The notes below the pieces were generated by a model, which was given only the letters and a program-made list of their open reading frames with translations, was not told where the DNA came from and searched no databases. A program made the translations under genes and the position numbers. From assembly GCA_965657135.1 (NCBI GenBank), contig CBFHNF010000001.1:124001-188000 (forward strand): 64,000 nucleotides of DNA. The letters run 5' to 3'. This DNA comes from HIMB11 sp965657135. GTDB lineage: Bacteria > Pseudomonadota > Alphaproteobacteria > Rhodobacterales > Rhodobacteraceae. Positions within the stretch are counted from its first letter, which is position 1, and each line of letters opens with the position of its first letter. Positions 52,456 through 61,379 of this stretch are shown one piece after another.

Positions 52456-53187
52456 TTATCCTTTCACTCTGTAGTGGTACTCTCCCACAACTTGCATGCC
52501 AATGGAACGGTAAAGCGCGTTTGCGCCTTCATTTGCTTTGGTACACGCGACATTCAGCCGAACAGCGCCCTGTTCTCGTGCCCAAAACGCCGCCTGTTTC
52601 ATCAGCCAGCTTGCGACACCTTGTTTGCGCTGATGTGCTCGGATCTCGACTGCATGCACATAGGCCTCGACGCCATGGGTGGCCGCAAATCCGACACCTG
52701 CAGGATGATCATTCCAACGCGCAAGGATTGTTGTTTTGGGGGAGGTCACACGTTTCATAATATCTAATCGTGCATCATTGATGCCTGCATTTGCCCAGAT
52801 ATCTTGTTGGATGGCTAGTGGAGGCCAAACGGAAAACATTGAAATTTTGGGTGGGCGTTCATGTGTCAGTAGCTCGATGGGTGTGGCATAAATGTTCACT
52901 GGATCGATCACCTCGTAGCCTGCATCCATCAACGCATTGTCCAAATCCTGATCCGCAGGTGTGATCATGAACAAAGGGATCTGATCAAATGCTTGCATTG
53001 CGTCCTCGGCCTGTGGAATGTCTGCAACACGCCAGCCTTGCTTTGGGGTGGCTGCTGATACACGTTTGCCACCGCCTTTGCCGTTTCGAATGATCCATGG
53101 CCCGATGTCTTGTTTCTGTGCCGCCGGCCATGTTGCCTCAAGCGCGTCTAAGACCTGGCGAAATTCATCCCAATTTTGCTTCTGCAT
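52456..53187 (-). CDS. GNAT family N-acetyltransferase
   Basis: A 243-residue protein with a C-terminal GNAT domain: AYVHAVEIRAHQRKQGVASW near residue 178 is acetyl-CoA motif A, and NVACTKANEGANALYRSIGM is motif B. The N-terminal 120 residues are a degenerate second GNAT-like half (AWRVADIPQAEDA-like region, ISMFSVWPPLA). Substrate unknown. The start overlaps the end of the CinA-type gene by 23 bases, so translation is probably coupled. Confidence 0.82.
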   Translation of the reverse strand: MQKQNWDEFRQVLDALEATWPAAQKQDIGPWIIRNGKGGGKRVSAATPKQGWRVADIPQAEDAMQAFDQIPLFMITPADQDLDNALMDAGYEVIDPVNIYATPIELLTHERPPKISMFSVWPPLAIQQDIWANAGINDARLDIMKRVTSPKTTILARWNDHPAGVGFAATHGVEAYVHAVEIRAHQRKQGVASWLMKQAAFWAREQGAVRLNVACTKANEGANALYRSIGMQVVGEYHYRVKG

Positions 53188-53893
53188 TTGCTATCTTTTC
53201 AATCGCTTCTGTAATCCGTGTGTGATCAGTACCCCGAATAACGATGTTTGTGCCATAAACCCCGTCCTGTTGAAAGGGATACGACCCAATTGAAAGGTCG
53301 TGATATTCAGACGCGATTTTACCAAGGGGTGAGGCAATGTCTCCTTCGCCGCGCATGCAACGATGTGTTTCGCTTATTAAAGGTGCGCCACCCGTTAATG
53401 TCGGTAAAATACTTGCTACCATCGCCTTAAAAACGGATGGGACACCTGCCATGACGTGGACATTTTGCAAAACAAAACCGGGTGCTATCGACACTGGATT
53501 TTCGATCAAAGTTGCACTGTCGGGAATCCGGGCCATTCGCAGTCTTGCGTCGTTTAATTCCCGTCCCGTTTGTGCATAATAATCAGCTAATAGTTTTCGC
53601 GCATCGGCCCGAATATCAATGTGATCCTGGAATGCGGCGGCAACACAATCTGCCGTAATGTCATCATGCGTTGGTCCAATACCCCCCGATGTAAACACGT
53701 ATGTATACGACGCTGACATCGCCTGCACAGCTGAAGTGATTGCATCGGGATCATCGCTGATCACGCGTACTTCTTTTAAATTGATCGCATGATCATTCAG
53801 TACGCCCGCAAGGTAGTGCATGTTTGCATCCCGTGTCCGTCCCGATAGAATCTCATCTCCGATGACGATCATTGCAGCGGTTGGATTAGTCAT
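53165..53893 (-). CDS. CinA-like molybdopterin-binding domain protein
   Basis: A 242-residue protein consisting of the MoCF/CinA N-terminal domain only. AAMIVIGDEILSGRTRDANM opens it and VFTSGGIGPTHDDITADCVA near residue 70 is the signature. The C-terminal PncC amidohydrolase domain of full-length CinA is absent, as in many alphaproteobacterial copies. CinA-type proteins are linked to NMN deamidation or ADP-ribose pyrophosphatase (COG1058) activity; the stand-alone domain fits the latter. It is divergent from sfsA. Confidence 0.87.
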   Translation of the reverse strand: MTNPTAAMIVIGDEILSGRTRDANMHYLAGVLNDHAINLKEVRVISDDPDAITSAVQAMSASYTYVFTSGGIGPTHDDITADCVAAAFQDHIDIRADARKLLADYYAQTGRELNDARLRMARIPDSATLIENPVSIAPGFVLQNVHVMAGVPSVFKAMVASILPTLTGGAPLISETHRCMRGEGDIASPLGKIASEYHDLSIGSYPFQQDGVYGTNIVIRGTDHTRITEAIEKIANAEAKLG

Positions 53894-53938
53894 ATAGCGT
53901 TCCTTTCGTGTTCACATAGCAAGCTATAGGCCGTTTCA

Positions 53939-54649
53939 ATGGAGTTTCAATCACCCTTAATCCGCGCAAAGTTGCTGCGCCGTTATAAACGTTTCTTGGC
54001 AGACGTTTTATTGCCAGATGGGCGTGAGGTTACGGCACATTGTGCCAACCCTGGATCGATGATGGGGTTGTTGGGCGATGATGTTTTTGCATGGGTTGAG
54101 CCAAACGATGATCCCAAGAAAAAGCTAAAGTTCGCCTGGCGTATTGCCGAAATGGGGGACGGTGCGATGGTGTTGGTGGATACAGCACAAGCCAATCGCA
54201 TTGTGCGTGAGGGGTTGGAAAAAAATGCAATCGCCGAATTTGCAAATCAAACATTTCGTCCCGAGGTCAAATATGGGGATGGCAGTCGGATTGATTTTTT
54301 ATTGAGCGATGATGCAGGACGCTTGACCTATCTCGAGGTTAAATCGGTTACTCTGTCCCGGGCAAAGGGACACGCTGAATTTCCAGATAGTGTGACTGCA
54401 AGGGGGACTAAGCACCTAAACGAGTTGGCAAATGTCGTTGAAAGTGGCGCGCGCGCGGTGATGTTTTATGTGTTGAACAGAACAGACTGCGATCAGGTGT
54501 CAATCGCATCAGATATTGACCCGGCGTATTCAGACGCATTGGATCGCGCGCGAAGCGCGGGTGTCGACGTGCTGTGTTATCGTTCTGAAGTATCGGCTAA
54601 TCGAATTACGTTGGGCCCAAGAGTTGCTTTTCAACCGGCGGATCGCTAG
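53939..54649 (+). CDS. sfsA: DNA/RNA nuclease SfsA (sugar fermentation stimulation protein homologue)
   Basis: A 236-residue protein of the SfsA family. It has an N-terminal OB-like part (RYKRFLADVLLPDGREVTAH, then CANPGSMMGL) and a PD-(D/E)XK nuclease-like core with DFLLSDDAGRLTYLEVKSVT near residue 120. SfsA was named from sugar fermentation effects and is now viewed as a nucleic acid-binding nuclease. The map gene follows 13 bases downstream on the same strand. Confidence 0.93.
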   Translation: MEFQSPLIRAKLLRRYKRFLADVLLPDGREVTAHCANPGSMMGLLGDDVFAWVEPNDDPKKKLKFAWRIAEMGDGAMVLVDTAQANRIVREGLEKNAIAEFANQTFRPEVKYGDGSRIDFLLSDDAGRLTYLEVKSVTLSRAKGHAEFPDSVTARGTKHLNELANVVESGARAVMFYVLNRTDCDQVSIASDIDPAYSDALDRARSAGVDVLCYRSEVSANRITLGPRVAFQPADR

Positions 54650-54662
54650 GTAGGCAAAAGAA

Positions 54663-55499
54663 TTGGATGGATCGGAAACGAACGTGGCAAAACTAAACGG
54701 CATTCGCAAAACCAAAGATGGCATTGATATTTACGCGCCTTCAGATTTTGAAGGCATGCGAAAAGCGGGCGCGGTCGCTGCAAAAATTCTTGACGATGTG
54801 ATAGAGGTGATCGGACCTGGTCAAACTACGGCCGTAATCGATGATTTTGTGGAACAAAAGATCGCGGAATACGGGGTTATTTCGGCGACAATTGGATACC
54901 GGGGGTATGAGCATGCCACCTGTATCAGCGTTAATCACGTCGTATGTCATGGAATTCCTGGGGATAAGAAAATCTCAGATGGCGATATTTTAAACATAGA
55001 CGTTACAGTGATTGTGGACGGCTGGTATGGCGATACGTCACGCATGTATGTTGCAGGCAAATTGCCCCGAAAATCTGAACGTTTGATCGAAGTGACCCAT
55101 GATGCTCTGTTTAAGGGTATTGAGATGGTGCGCCCTGGCGCAACCTTTGGTGATATTGGACATGCAATCCAATCTTATGTCGAAGGCAACCGGATGTCAG
55201 TTGTGCGTGATTTTTGTGGGCATGGTTTGGGTCGCGTGTTTCACGCTGCGCCAAACGTGCTGCACTATGGGCGCGCTGGCACAGGTCCTGTTCTGGAAGA
55301 GGGGATGTTTTTTACCATCGAACCGATGGTCAATTTAGGTCGTCCAGAAACCAAAATTTTGGCAGATGATTGGACAGCGGTGACGCGTGATCGGTCATTG
55401 TCTGCACAGTTTGAACATTCGATTGGGGTCACATCGGACGGTTTTGAAATCTTTACACTGTCACCTGCGGGTAAATTTCACCCCACCTATTCAAAGTAA
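54663..55499 (+). CDS. map: Methionine aminopeptidase, type I
   Basis: A 278-residue metallopeptidase. Metal ligands are in LNIDVTVIVDGWYGDTSRMY (two aspartates), FCGHGLGRVFHAAPNVLHYG (histidine), FTIEPM (glutamate) and the C-terminal QFEHSIGV (glutamate). It removes N-terminal methionine after deformylation, completing the def/fmt cycle encoded at 18 kb. No ATG precedes the conserved part; TTG 54663 and GTG 54684 (protein starting MAKLNG) are both possible. The last 13 bases overlap the convergent rsmD gene. Confidence 0.93.
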   Translation: MDGSETNVAKLNGIRKTKDGIDIYAPSDFEGMRKAGAVAAKILDDVIEVIGPGQTTAVIDDFVEQKIAEYGVISATIGYRGYEHATCISVNHVVCHGIPGDKKISDGDILNIDVTVIVDGWYGDTSRMYVAGKLPRKSERLIEVTHDALFKGIEMVRPGATFGDIGHAIQSYVEGNRMSVVRDFCGHGLGRVFHAAPNVLHYGRAGTGPVLEEGMFFTIEPMVNLGRPETKILADDWTAVTRDRSLSAQFEHSIGVTSDGFEIFTLSPAGKFHPTYSK

Positions 55500-56050
55500 C
55501 GCAAAAACGTGGCGTACGTGTCACCAAATCGGCGCTGATCCTGAATTCGAAATCCATCCGGCGGTGATATCTCTGATCCTTCTTCCCAAATGATCAGGGC
55601 ATCTGGGGCGATCCAGCCTTGGCGTGAAGCACTGATCAATGCCTTTTCCCCCAAGCCTTTGCCGTAGGGTGGATCCAGAAAGATGAGACAATAGGGCGCT
55701 GCATCGCATTTTGGCAAACGCGTCGCGTCCATTTTTTTCACTTGGGTCTGTGCGGATACGCTACAAATCTCGATATTCTTGCGAAGGATACTTAGGGATT
55801 TGCTGCCCATTTCAATACAGCACAGATGATCCGCACCGCGCGACAGCGCCTCAAGCCCAAGCGCGCCAGTCCCCGCAAATATATCTAGGACGCGTGCATT
55901 GGTGATCGGATCTCCAAATCGGCCCGACCCGATAATGTTAAATAGACTTTCGCGGACGCGATCGGTCGTGGGACGCAGGTGCGCGGCCTGATCACCTTTG
56001 CCCACCGATGCAAGGGTGCGACCGCGAAAATCTCCTGCGATTATCCTCAC
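55487..56050 (-). CDS. rsmD: 16S rRNA (guanine-N2)-methyltransferase RsmD
   Basis: A 187-residue SAM-dependent methyltransferase. It opens MRIIAGDFRGRTLA, has the SAM motif VLDIFAGTGALGLEALSRGA near residue 53 and the catalytic YCLIFLDPPYGKGLGEKAL near residue 125. RsmD methylates G966 of 16S rRNA. Its ATG overlaps the stop of the upstream reductase gene as ATGA, so the two are translationally coupled. It is convergent with map, overlapping by 13 bases. Confidence 0.93.
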   Translation of the reverse strand: MRIIAGDFRGRTLASVGKGDQAAHLRPTTDRVRESLFNIIGSGRFGDPITNARVLDIFAGTGALGLEALSRGADHLCCIEMGSKSLSILRKNIEICSVSAQTQVKKMDATRLPKCDAAPYCLIFLDPPYGKGLGEKALISASRQGWIAPDALIIWEEGSEISPPDGFRIQDQRRFGDTYATFLRYFE

Positions 56051-57261
56051 TTTTTCAGTAACTCTTTTAAGTTGGTGTTTGGATCCATCACTTCTTTTGG
56101 AGCTGGTGAGGCACCCATCTCAATAAGGCGCTTGCCGACCATGTATGCGCGCGAATCATTAATGGCATCAACAGCCAGTAAGGTCTCGCCGCGATAGTAC
56201 CAATATGATGGTGTATCGCTTTCGGGCTCGCGACGCGCATAGACCGCATCATACCCACGATTTAATCCTGCAATTTGCAGTTTGATGTCGTATTGGTCCG
56301 ACCAAAACCATGGCAGCGGCGCGTAGGGGATATTTTGACCCATTATATTCGCAGCAACATTTTCCGCCTGATCGATGGCGTTTTGCACGCTTTCTAGGCG
56401 GATACGGTCGCCCCTGAACGGGAGTGATGCACAGTCACCTGCGGCATAGACATTTGGCGCAGACGTGCGGCCAAATTCATCCACCATGATCCCATTGTCT
56501 AATGTGATACCTGCGGCCTCGGCCAATTCGGATGCTGGTATAATGCCAACACCGACAATCGCGAAATCAATTTCTATTTCGCTGCCATCGCTTAATTTTG
56601 CTGCTCCAACACGGCCATTGTGATCAATGAGATGGTCTAACCCGACACCCTCGCGAATATCGACACCCTGTGCAGCATGCGCGGCACGAAAGAAATCCGA
56701 AGTTTGGGGTGCAGCAACGCGTTGTAAAATGCGATCTGCCATTTCAACCAATGTGACCTTCACACCCTTTTTCGCCGCAACCGCCGCAGCCTCTAGCCCA
56801 ATATAACCGCCCCCGATAATAAGCGCGCGACGCCCTTCTTGGAATTCATCTGCCATGGCATCCGCGTCTGCCAGATCGCGCATAGAATAAACCCCCCTTA
56901 GATCTCCGCCCATTGTCGCAGGTAGTCGACGCGGCCATGATCCTGTGGTCAGGATGAGGTTGTCATACGAAAGTGTTTCATCCTGAATGGTGATTGACTT
57001 TGTTGCTGTGTCGATTGCATCAACTTTGGTTCCAAGCCGCAAGGTGATGTTGTTGCTTTCATAATAATCAATCGGGCGAAGATATAACCGTTCCAAGTCC
57101 ATTTCACCCAGCATGTATTTTTTTGATAATGGCGGACGTTGGTAGGGTGGGGCACTTTCAGCGCCGATCAGCGTTATATCATCATCGTATCCCAAATTAC
57201 GTAATTTTGCTGCCGCCGAAGCGCCCGCTTGGCCTGCTCCGATGATTATTGTGCCCGACAT
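56047..57261 (-). CDS. NAD(P)/FAD-dependent ferredoxin (rubredoxin) reductase-like oxidoreductase
   Basis: A 404-residue flavoprotein. FAD-binding TIIIGAGQAGASAAAKLRNL begins at residue 4, the QRPPLSKKYMLGE motif at about residue 45 and the NAD-binding ALIIGGGYIGLEAAAVAAKKG at about 147. The C-terminal FAD contact is VYAAGDCASLPF. It matches the reductases that feed ferredoxin/rubredoxin-dependent cytochrome P450 and dioxygenase systems. AGGA eight bases before the ATG at 57261 fixes the start. Its electron acceptor is not encoded nearby. It is divergent from the peroxiredoxin gene. Confidence 0.88.
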   Translation of the reverse strand: MSGTIIIGAGQAGASAAAKLRNLGYDDDITLIGAESAPPYQRPPLSKKYMLGEMDLERLYLRPIDYYESNNITLRLGTKVDAIDTATKSITIQDETLSYDNLILTTGSWPRRLPATMGGDLRGVYSMRDLADADAMADEFQEGRRALIIGGGYIGLEAAAVAAKKGVKVTLVEMADRILQRVAAPQTSDFFRAAHAAQGVDIREGVGLDHLIDHNGRVGAAKLSDGSEIEIDFAIVGVGIIPASELAEAAGITLDNGIMVDEFGRTSAPNVYAAGDCASLPFRGDRIRLESVQNAIDQAENVAANIMGQNIPYAPLPWFWSDQYDIKLQIAGLNRGYDAVYARREPESDTPSYWYYRGETLLAVDAINDSRAYMVGKRLIEMGASPAPKEVMDPNTNLKELLKK

Positions 57262-57347
57262 TTTGATTTTCCTATGGTCGAAAATTTTAAACAGGCTAAA
57301 CCTACTGCATCCATAGTACAAAACGCAATTGTGAAAGGACGAATTTA

Positions 57348-57836
57348 ATGGAGATTTCTGCTGGTGTAACCCTACCCGATGCAACACTGTTGATGAAAGA
57401 TGCGGATGGGATTCATTCGGTTTCACTTACTGAAAAACTTAAAGACCGAAAGGTGGTCATTTTTGCCGTTCCTGGCGCGTTTACACCGACCTGTTCGTCT
57501 GCGCATGTGCCCAGCTTTATTAGAACAAAAGATGCTTTTACGGCCAAAGGTGTAGATGAAATTATTTGTGTTTCTGTGAACGATCCACACGTCATGCAGG
57601 CATGGGGTGAGGCAACAGGCGCGACCGAAGCAGGGATTACGATGTTGGCCGATGCAGAAAGCGCTTTTGTCAAAGCGATTGAAATGGATTTCACGGCCCC
57701 GCCTGTTGGCTTGATTGCCCGCGCCAAACGGTTTGCAATGTATGTCGTGGATGGTGTGGTTCAGGTTTACGCTCCAGAGGTTGGCGGAGGTGTCTGTGAC
57801 CTATCAGGCGGTGAAGCGTTATTAGAGCAAATCTAA
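57348..57836 (+). CDS. Peroxiredoxin (Prx5 type)
   Basis: A 162-residue thiol peroxidase. The peroxidatic cysteine is in VPGAFTPTCSSAHVPSF near residue 49, with the Thr and the downstream arginine region of the family. The Prx5/redoxin C terminus VCDLSGGEALLEQI includes a second cysteine that could act as resolving residue. It reduces H2O2 and organic peroxides, often with glutaredoxin or thioredoxin. AAGGA eight bases before the ATG supports the start. The stop is one base from that of the convergent FemAB-like gene. Confidence 0.93.
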   Translation: MEISAGVTLPDATLLMKDADGIHSVSLTEKLKDRKVVIFAVPGAFTPTCSSAHVPSFIRTKDAFTAKGVDEIICVSVNDPHVMQAWGEATGATEAGITMLADAESAFVKAIEMDFTAPPVGLIARAKRFAMYVVDGVVQVYAPEVGGGVCDLSGGEALLEQI

Positions 57837-57837
57837 G

Positions 57838-59022
57838 TTACTCCGTTTCGTCGGGCGTGTTTCGGCGAAACGGTCCATAACTTGTTAGGATTTCGATATC
57901 CTGTTGGTTTGCGTCCCGTTCCGCAACCAAATACTCGCGCACTGCACGATCAAAACCTGGATCGTTGACCCAATGCAGTGAATGCGTGGTAGATGGCATA
58001 TAGCCACGTGCCAATTTGTGTTCACCCTGCGCACCCGCCTCGACCCGCGATAGGCCATTTTCAATCGCAAAATCAATGGCTTGATAGTAGCATAATTCAA
58101 AATGCAGGCAGGGGTGATCCTCGGTACAGCCCCAGTATCTTCCATACAATGCATTCTGGCCGATGAAATTAAGCGCACCCGCGATATAGGTGCCATCCTT
58201 TTGGGCAAGAACCAGCAATAAATCGTCGCGCATAGTTCGTTGAATTTCGTCAAAAAATGCCCGCGTTAGGTAGGGTGTGCCCCACTTACGTGCGCCCGTA
58301 TCCTGATAAAATTGCCAAAAAACATCCCAATGATGCGGCTCAATTTCAGCGCCGCTGAGCCGCACAATACTGCCCCCAAAGGATTGGGCCGTTGCGCGTT
58401 CTTTGCGAATATTTTTTCGTTTGCGTGATGCAAGAGCGCCGAGGAAATCATCAAAGGTTTCGAAATCCTGATTGTACCAATGGAACTGCTGGGTCTCTCG
58501 TTGCAGCAAACCTAAATGCCCGCCGGTGTCGTATTCATCTTTGGTGCAAAACGTGGCGTGAAACGATGAAATTTGGTTTTTCTGGGCGAATTTGCTGGCG
58601 CCTTCGATCATTGCGCGGAATGCTACTTCATGATGATTGGGTTTCGTCAAAAACCGCCGTCCCGTTGCTGGTGTAAAGGGTGCTGCAATTTGTAGTTTTG
58701 GGTAATAACGCCCTCCAGCCCGTTCATAGGCATGCGCCCAATTGTGATCAAAAATGTATTCGCCTTGCGAATGGGATTTCAAATACATGGGAGCGACACC
58801 GATAACGGCATCCTGTTCGCGTGCGATCATATAGAGAGGCTGCCATCCAGTACCATCGCCTACGGATCCACTATACTCAAGTGCTGCTAAAAAACGATAG
58901 GTGGTAAACGGGTCTATCGCACGACCTGATGTAGGATGTGGATTGGCACAGGCATCCCATTCATCGGAGGCAATCGCACTTAGCGAACCAATGATTTCGA
59001 CAGAAATTTCGCCATCGCTCAT
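57838..59022 (-). CDS. FemAB-like GNAT protein (DUF482 / peptidogalycan biosynthesis family)
   Basis: A 394-residue protein of the DUF482 family, a double GNAT-fold relative of FemAB peptidyltransferases. Typical segments are WDACANPHPTSGRAIDPFTT (residues about 22-41), HNWAHAYERAGGRYYPKLQ, and RVEAGAQGEHKLARGYMPS near residue 345. The name implies a role in wall or lipid acylation, but no substrate is established. AAGGA lies seven bases before the ATG at 59022; an in-frame ATG at 59037 is less well placed. Confidence 0.82.
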   Translation of the reverse strand: MSDGEISVEIIGSLSAIASDEWDACANPHPTSGRAIDPFTTYRFLAALEYSGSVGDGTGWQPLYMIAREQDAVIGVAPMYLKSHSQGEYIFDHNWAHAYERAGGRYYPKLQIAAPFTPATGRRFLTKPNHHEVAFRAMIEGASKFAQKNQISSFHATFCTKDEYDTGGHLGLLQRETQQFHWYNQDFETFDDFLGALASRKRKNIRKERATAQSFGGSIVRLSGAEIEPHHWDVFWQFYQDTGARKWGTPYLTRAFFDEIQRTMRDDLLLVLAQKDGTYIAGALNFIGQNALYGRYWGCTEDHPCLHFELCYYQAIDFAIENGLSRVEAGAQGEHKLARGYMPSTTHSLHWVNDPGFDRAVREYLVAERDANQQDIEILTSYGPFRRNTPDETE

Positions 59023-59067
59023 GTGATGTCCTTCCATGACCTAAAGGTGTTGTTGGCGTGCAACTAT

Positions 59068-59829
59068 TCAAGGATGTTGTGCCAAATAGCCTTCAAAAGT
59101 CACGTTATCAACAACTTGGCGTGCGACGGATTCGGCCTCTGAACTTCGGATTGTCCAGGTGAAGATTGCGGCGCCTTTGGACTTTAGGTCGTTAATGCGC
59201 GGCGATGTTAACTCCATCGCGAAATGTGACACGAAACTATAACGAGATCCATCGAAGTCGCGGATTTCGGACAGATGTTTGATGCGGGCATCATCGATAC
59301 CCCAAGCAGGATCTAAAAAACTGCCAGTAGTTAAGCCAAGCGGAAGATCAGAAGTTAATGTCGCCATCGTTTCGATCATAAATGGATTAAAGCTCATGAG
59401 CGCGACAGGCCCGTTATAACGCGACAGTGCCCCTGCGGTTGCGCGCTCTAGTCGTCCGTCAGTTTTTGAAAGCGTTCCGCTTTGATCCTTTAATTCAATC
59501 AAAACGGGCACACGTCCATCAATCAGCGTCAAGATCTCTTCCAGCGTCTCTATCACGTCGGCGCTCGTGCCAATCGTGATTTGCCCCAGGGCAGTAGCTG
59601 TATAGGCAGACACGTTGCCAGTTTTGCTTGTTAGACGATCAAGCGTGTCATCATGGAAAACCATCGCCTGTCCATCAAAGGACAACTGCAGGTCGATCTC
59701 GAGTGCATAATCATGTTGGATCGCTGCAAGAATGGCTGAGCGAGAATTTTCATAAATGTCGCGTGTCGCATCATGCAATGCACGATGCGCTATTGGTTTT
59801 TTCAAAAACGCAGGATCAAGTTTTACCAT
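59068..59829 (-). CDS. Glycerophosphodiester phosphodiesterase family protein
   Basis: A 253-residue TIM-barrel enzyme. The catalytic elements are AHRALHD near residue 15, the ENSRSA glutamate, YALEIDLQLSFDG (metal-binding Glu/Asp), MVFHDDTLDRLT (catalytic histidine) and LIELKDQ. It hydrolyses glycerophosphodiesters to sn-glycerol-3-phosphate and an alcohol, recovering head groups from membrane lipid turnover. No signal peptide, so cytoplasmic. The ATG overlaps the stop of the RidA gene as TAATG, giving coupling. Confidence 0.92.
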   Translation of the reverse strand: MVKLDPAFLKKPIAHRALHDATRDIYENSRSAILAAIQHDYALEIDLQLSFDGQAMVFHDDTLDRLTSKTGNVSAYTATALGQITIGTSADVIETLEEILTLIDGRVPVLIELKDQSGTLSKTDGRLERATAGALSRYNGPVALMSFNPFMIETMATLTSDLPLGLTTGSFLDPAWGIDDARIKHLSEIRDFDGSRYSFVSHFAMELTSPRINDLKSKGAAIFTWTIRSSEAESVARQVVDNVTFEGYLAQHP

Positions 59830-60293
59830 TACTTTATCTGAAAAATACCTTCGATTTCCACAGCGACACCCAATGGAAGTGCCGCAGCAGAGACCGCTGA
59901 ACGCGCATGCGCGCCGGCATCACCAAACACGTCACCCAGCAAATTTGACGCGCCGTTAATCACCTGTGGTTGTTCTGTGAAATCGGGTGTTGAATTCACA
60001 AACCCAGTCAATTTAACAACCCGCACTAACCGGTCCAAATCACCATCGCAGGCTGCCTTGAGTTGGGCCATAAGTCCAAGTGCGCATGTACGTGCTGCGG
60101 CAGCGCCAGCCTCGGTGCCCATGTCATCGCCCAATTTGCCTTTGATGAGGCCGTTGGCGTCTTGTGAAATCTGACCCGATACGTAAACCATTTCACCGAT
60201 TATGACGAATGGGACGTATTTGGCTGCGGGCGCGGGGGCCGCAGGAAGTGTGATCCCCATTTCGGCAAGTTTAGCTTCGTAGTTTGCACTCAT
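59829..60293 (-). CDS. RidA family protein (YjgF/YER057c/UK114)
   Basis: A 154-residue protein of the RidA family. It contains VIIGEMVYVSGQISQDANGL near residue 32 and the C-terminal HARSAVSAAALPLGVAVEIEG with the substrate-binding arginine. RidA proteins hydrolyse reactive enamine/imine intermediates released by PLP enzymes. The subfamily with an N-terminal extension (about 150 residues) is of less certain activity. It is coupled to the downstream phosphodiesterase gene. Confidence 0.9.
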   Translation of the reverse strand: MSANYEAKLAEMGITLPAAPAPAAKYVPFVIIGEMVYVSGQISQDANGLIKGKLGDDMGTEAGAAAARTCALGLMAQLKAACDGDLDRLVRVVKLTGFVNSTPDFTEQPQVINGASNLLGDVFGDAGAHARSAVSAAALPLGVAVEIEGIFQIK

Positions 60294-60358
60294 GACTGTG
60301 ATTTCCCTCTTTTGTTCGGCGCGACGCTAGCGTGAAATAATTTGCATGAAAAGGGTAT

Positions 60359-60481
60359 TTAGCCCTCACGGAATGCTTTTACAAAAAAACTAAATATACC
60401 AACGAACCAATATAATGCGCGACTTTCACGTCTTGCCTCTCGCAATTCGGACAGGCCACGCTTCATTTGCGGCGTGCTCAT
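60359..60481 (-). CDS. Candidate small membrane protein, 40 residues
   Basis: An open frame of 40 codons in the 355-base gap between ridA and mlaA. It reads basic helix first (MKRGLSELREARRESRA), then an aromatic hydrophobic segment (LYWFVGIFSFFVKAF), the layout of a small membrane-anchored protein. The ATG at 60481 has only a weak GG-containing site upstream. No homologue is recognised. The rest of the gap shows nothing beyond promoter-like sequence. Confidence 0.4.
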   Translation of the reverse strand: MSTPQMKRGLSELREARRESRALYWFVGIFSFFVKAFREG

Positions 60482-60647
60482 GTGTAAATACCTAATCTAA
60501 TTATTTGCCTTAGTATGACATGCGTTGAACAACTTGACCATATGTCGTAAATTCATCACAGGATGATCGGAAAACGTGGATTTTTATTTTCTTTCTGTCT
60601 TGATCACCTATTTATGCCGAATTGGTTTTGTGTCTTTGGGGTTTCGC

Positions 60648-61379
60648 ATGCGCGGTTTAAAAATTTCTTTAATTTTATCTGGGTTATCAATGCTGGCAGC
60701 ATGTGCTCAGCCGGGCACAGTTGATGAAATCAATGACCCGCACGAAGCGCAAAACAGAAAAGTGCACGAATTCAACAAAACTGTAGACCGCAAAGTGTTC
60801 AAACCAGTCGCGCAGGCATATACCGATGTTGTTCCAGATCCAGTGGAAGATGCAGTTTCAAATTTTGCAAATAATTTGAGTTTACCCTCCAACATTGTGA
60901 ACCAGCTCGCCCAAGGTGAAGTGGGTTTTGCGATTGAGTCCACATCAATATTTTTAGTGAATACGACAGTTGGATTGGGTGGTTTGGTCGATGTGGCCGG
61001 CTGGAACGGGGAGTATGCGCATCCTACAGATTTTGGCGAAACCCTTGCCAAATGGGGCATGGGTGAAGGCGCCTACGTTGAACTTCCTGTTTTAGGCCCG
61101 TCAACTGAGCGTGATGCATTGGGCAAAGTGATGGATCGACTAGCAAACCCACTATCAGGACTAAGTGCAGAGCAAGAGAGCATTGCGACAGCGGCGAAAA
61201 TCGGCGAAGTTTTGAGTGATCGTGTCGAATATAGTGACGTCATAGATCAAACGCTTTATCAAAGCGCTGATAGCTATTCTCAAGCGCGCCTATTTTATCT
61301 GCAAAGTCGGCGCAACCAGATCGGCTATGAATTTGAAGGTGAGGATGCATTATTTGAGGAACTTTATGGGAGTGAGTAA
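60648..61379 (+). CDS. mlaA: MlaA family phospholipid-transport lipoprotein (VacJ)
   Basis: A 243-residue lipoprotein. The signal peptide ends in the lipobox LAAC (cysteine near residue 19). The MlaA core contains INDPHEAQNRKVHEFN near residue 28, SLPSNIVNQLAQGE near residue 82 and DFGETLAKWGMGEGAYVELP near residue 128. MlaA draws misplaced phospholipids from the outer leaflet of the outer membrane and hands them to MlaC. The mlaC gene overlaps its end by 14 bases. The inner-membrane MlaFEDB genes are not in the window. Confidence 0.93.
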   Translation: MRGLKISLILSGLSMLAACAQPGTVDEINDPHEAQNRKVHEFNKTVDRKVFKPVAQAYTDVVPDPVEDAVSNFANNLSLPSNIVNQLAQGEVGFAIESTSIFLVNTTVGLGGLVDVAGWNGEYAHPTDFGETLAKWGMGEGAYVELPVLGPSTERDALGKVMDRLANPLSGLSAEQESIATAAKIGEVLSDRVEYSDVIDQTLYQSADSYSQARLFYLQSRRNQIGYEFEGEDALFEELYGSE

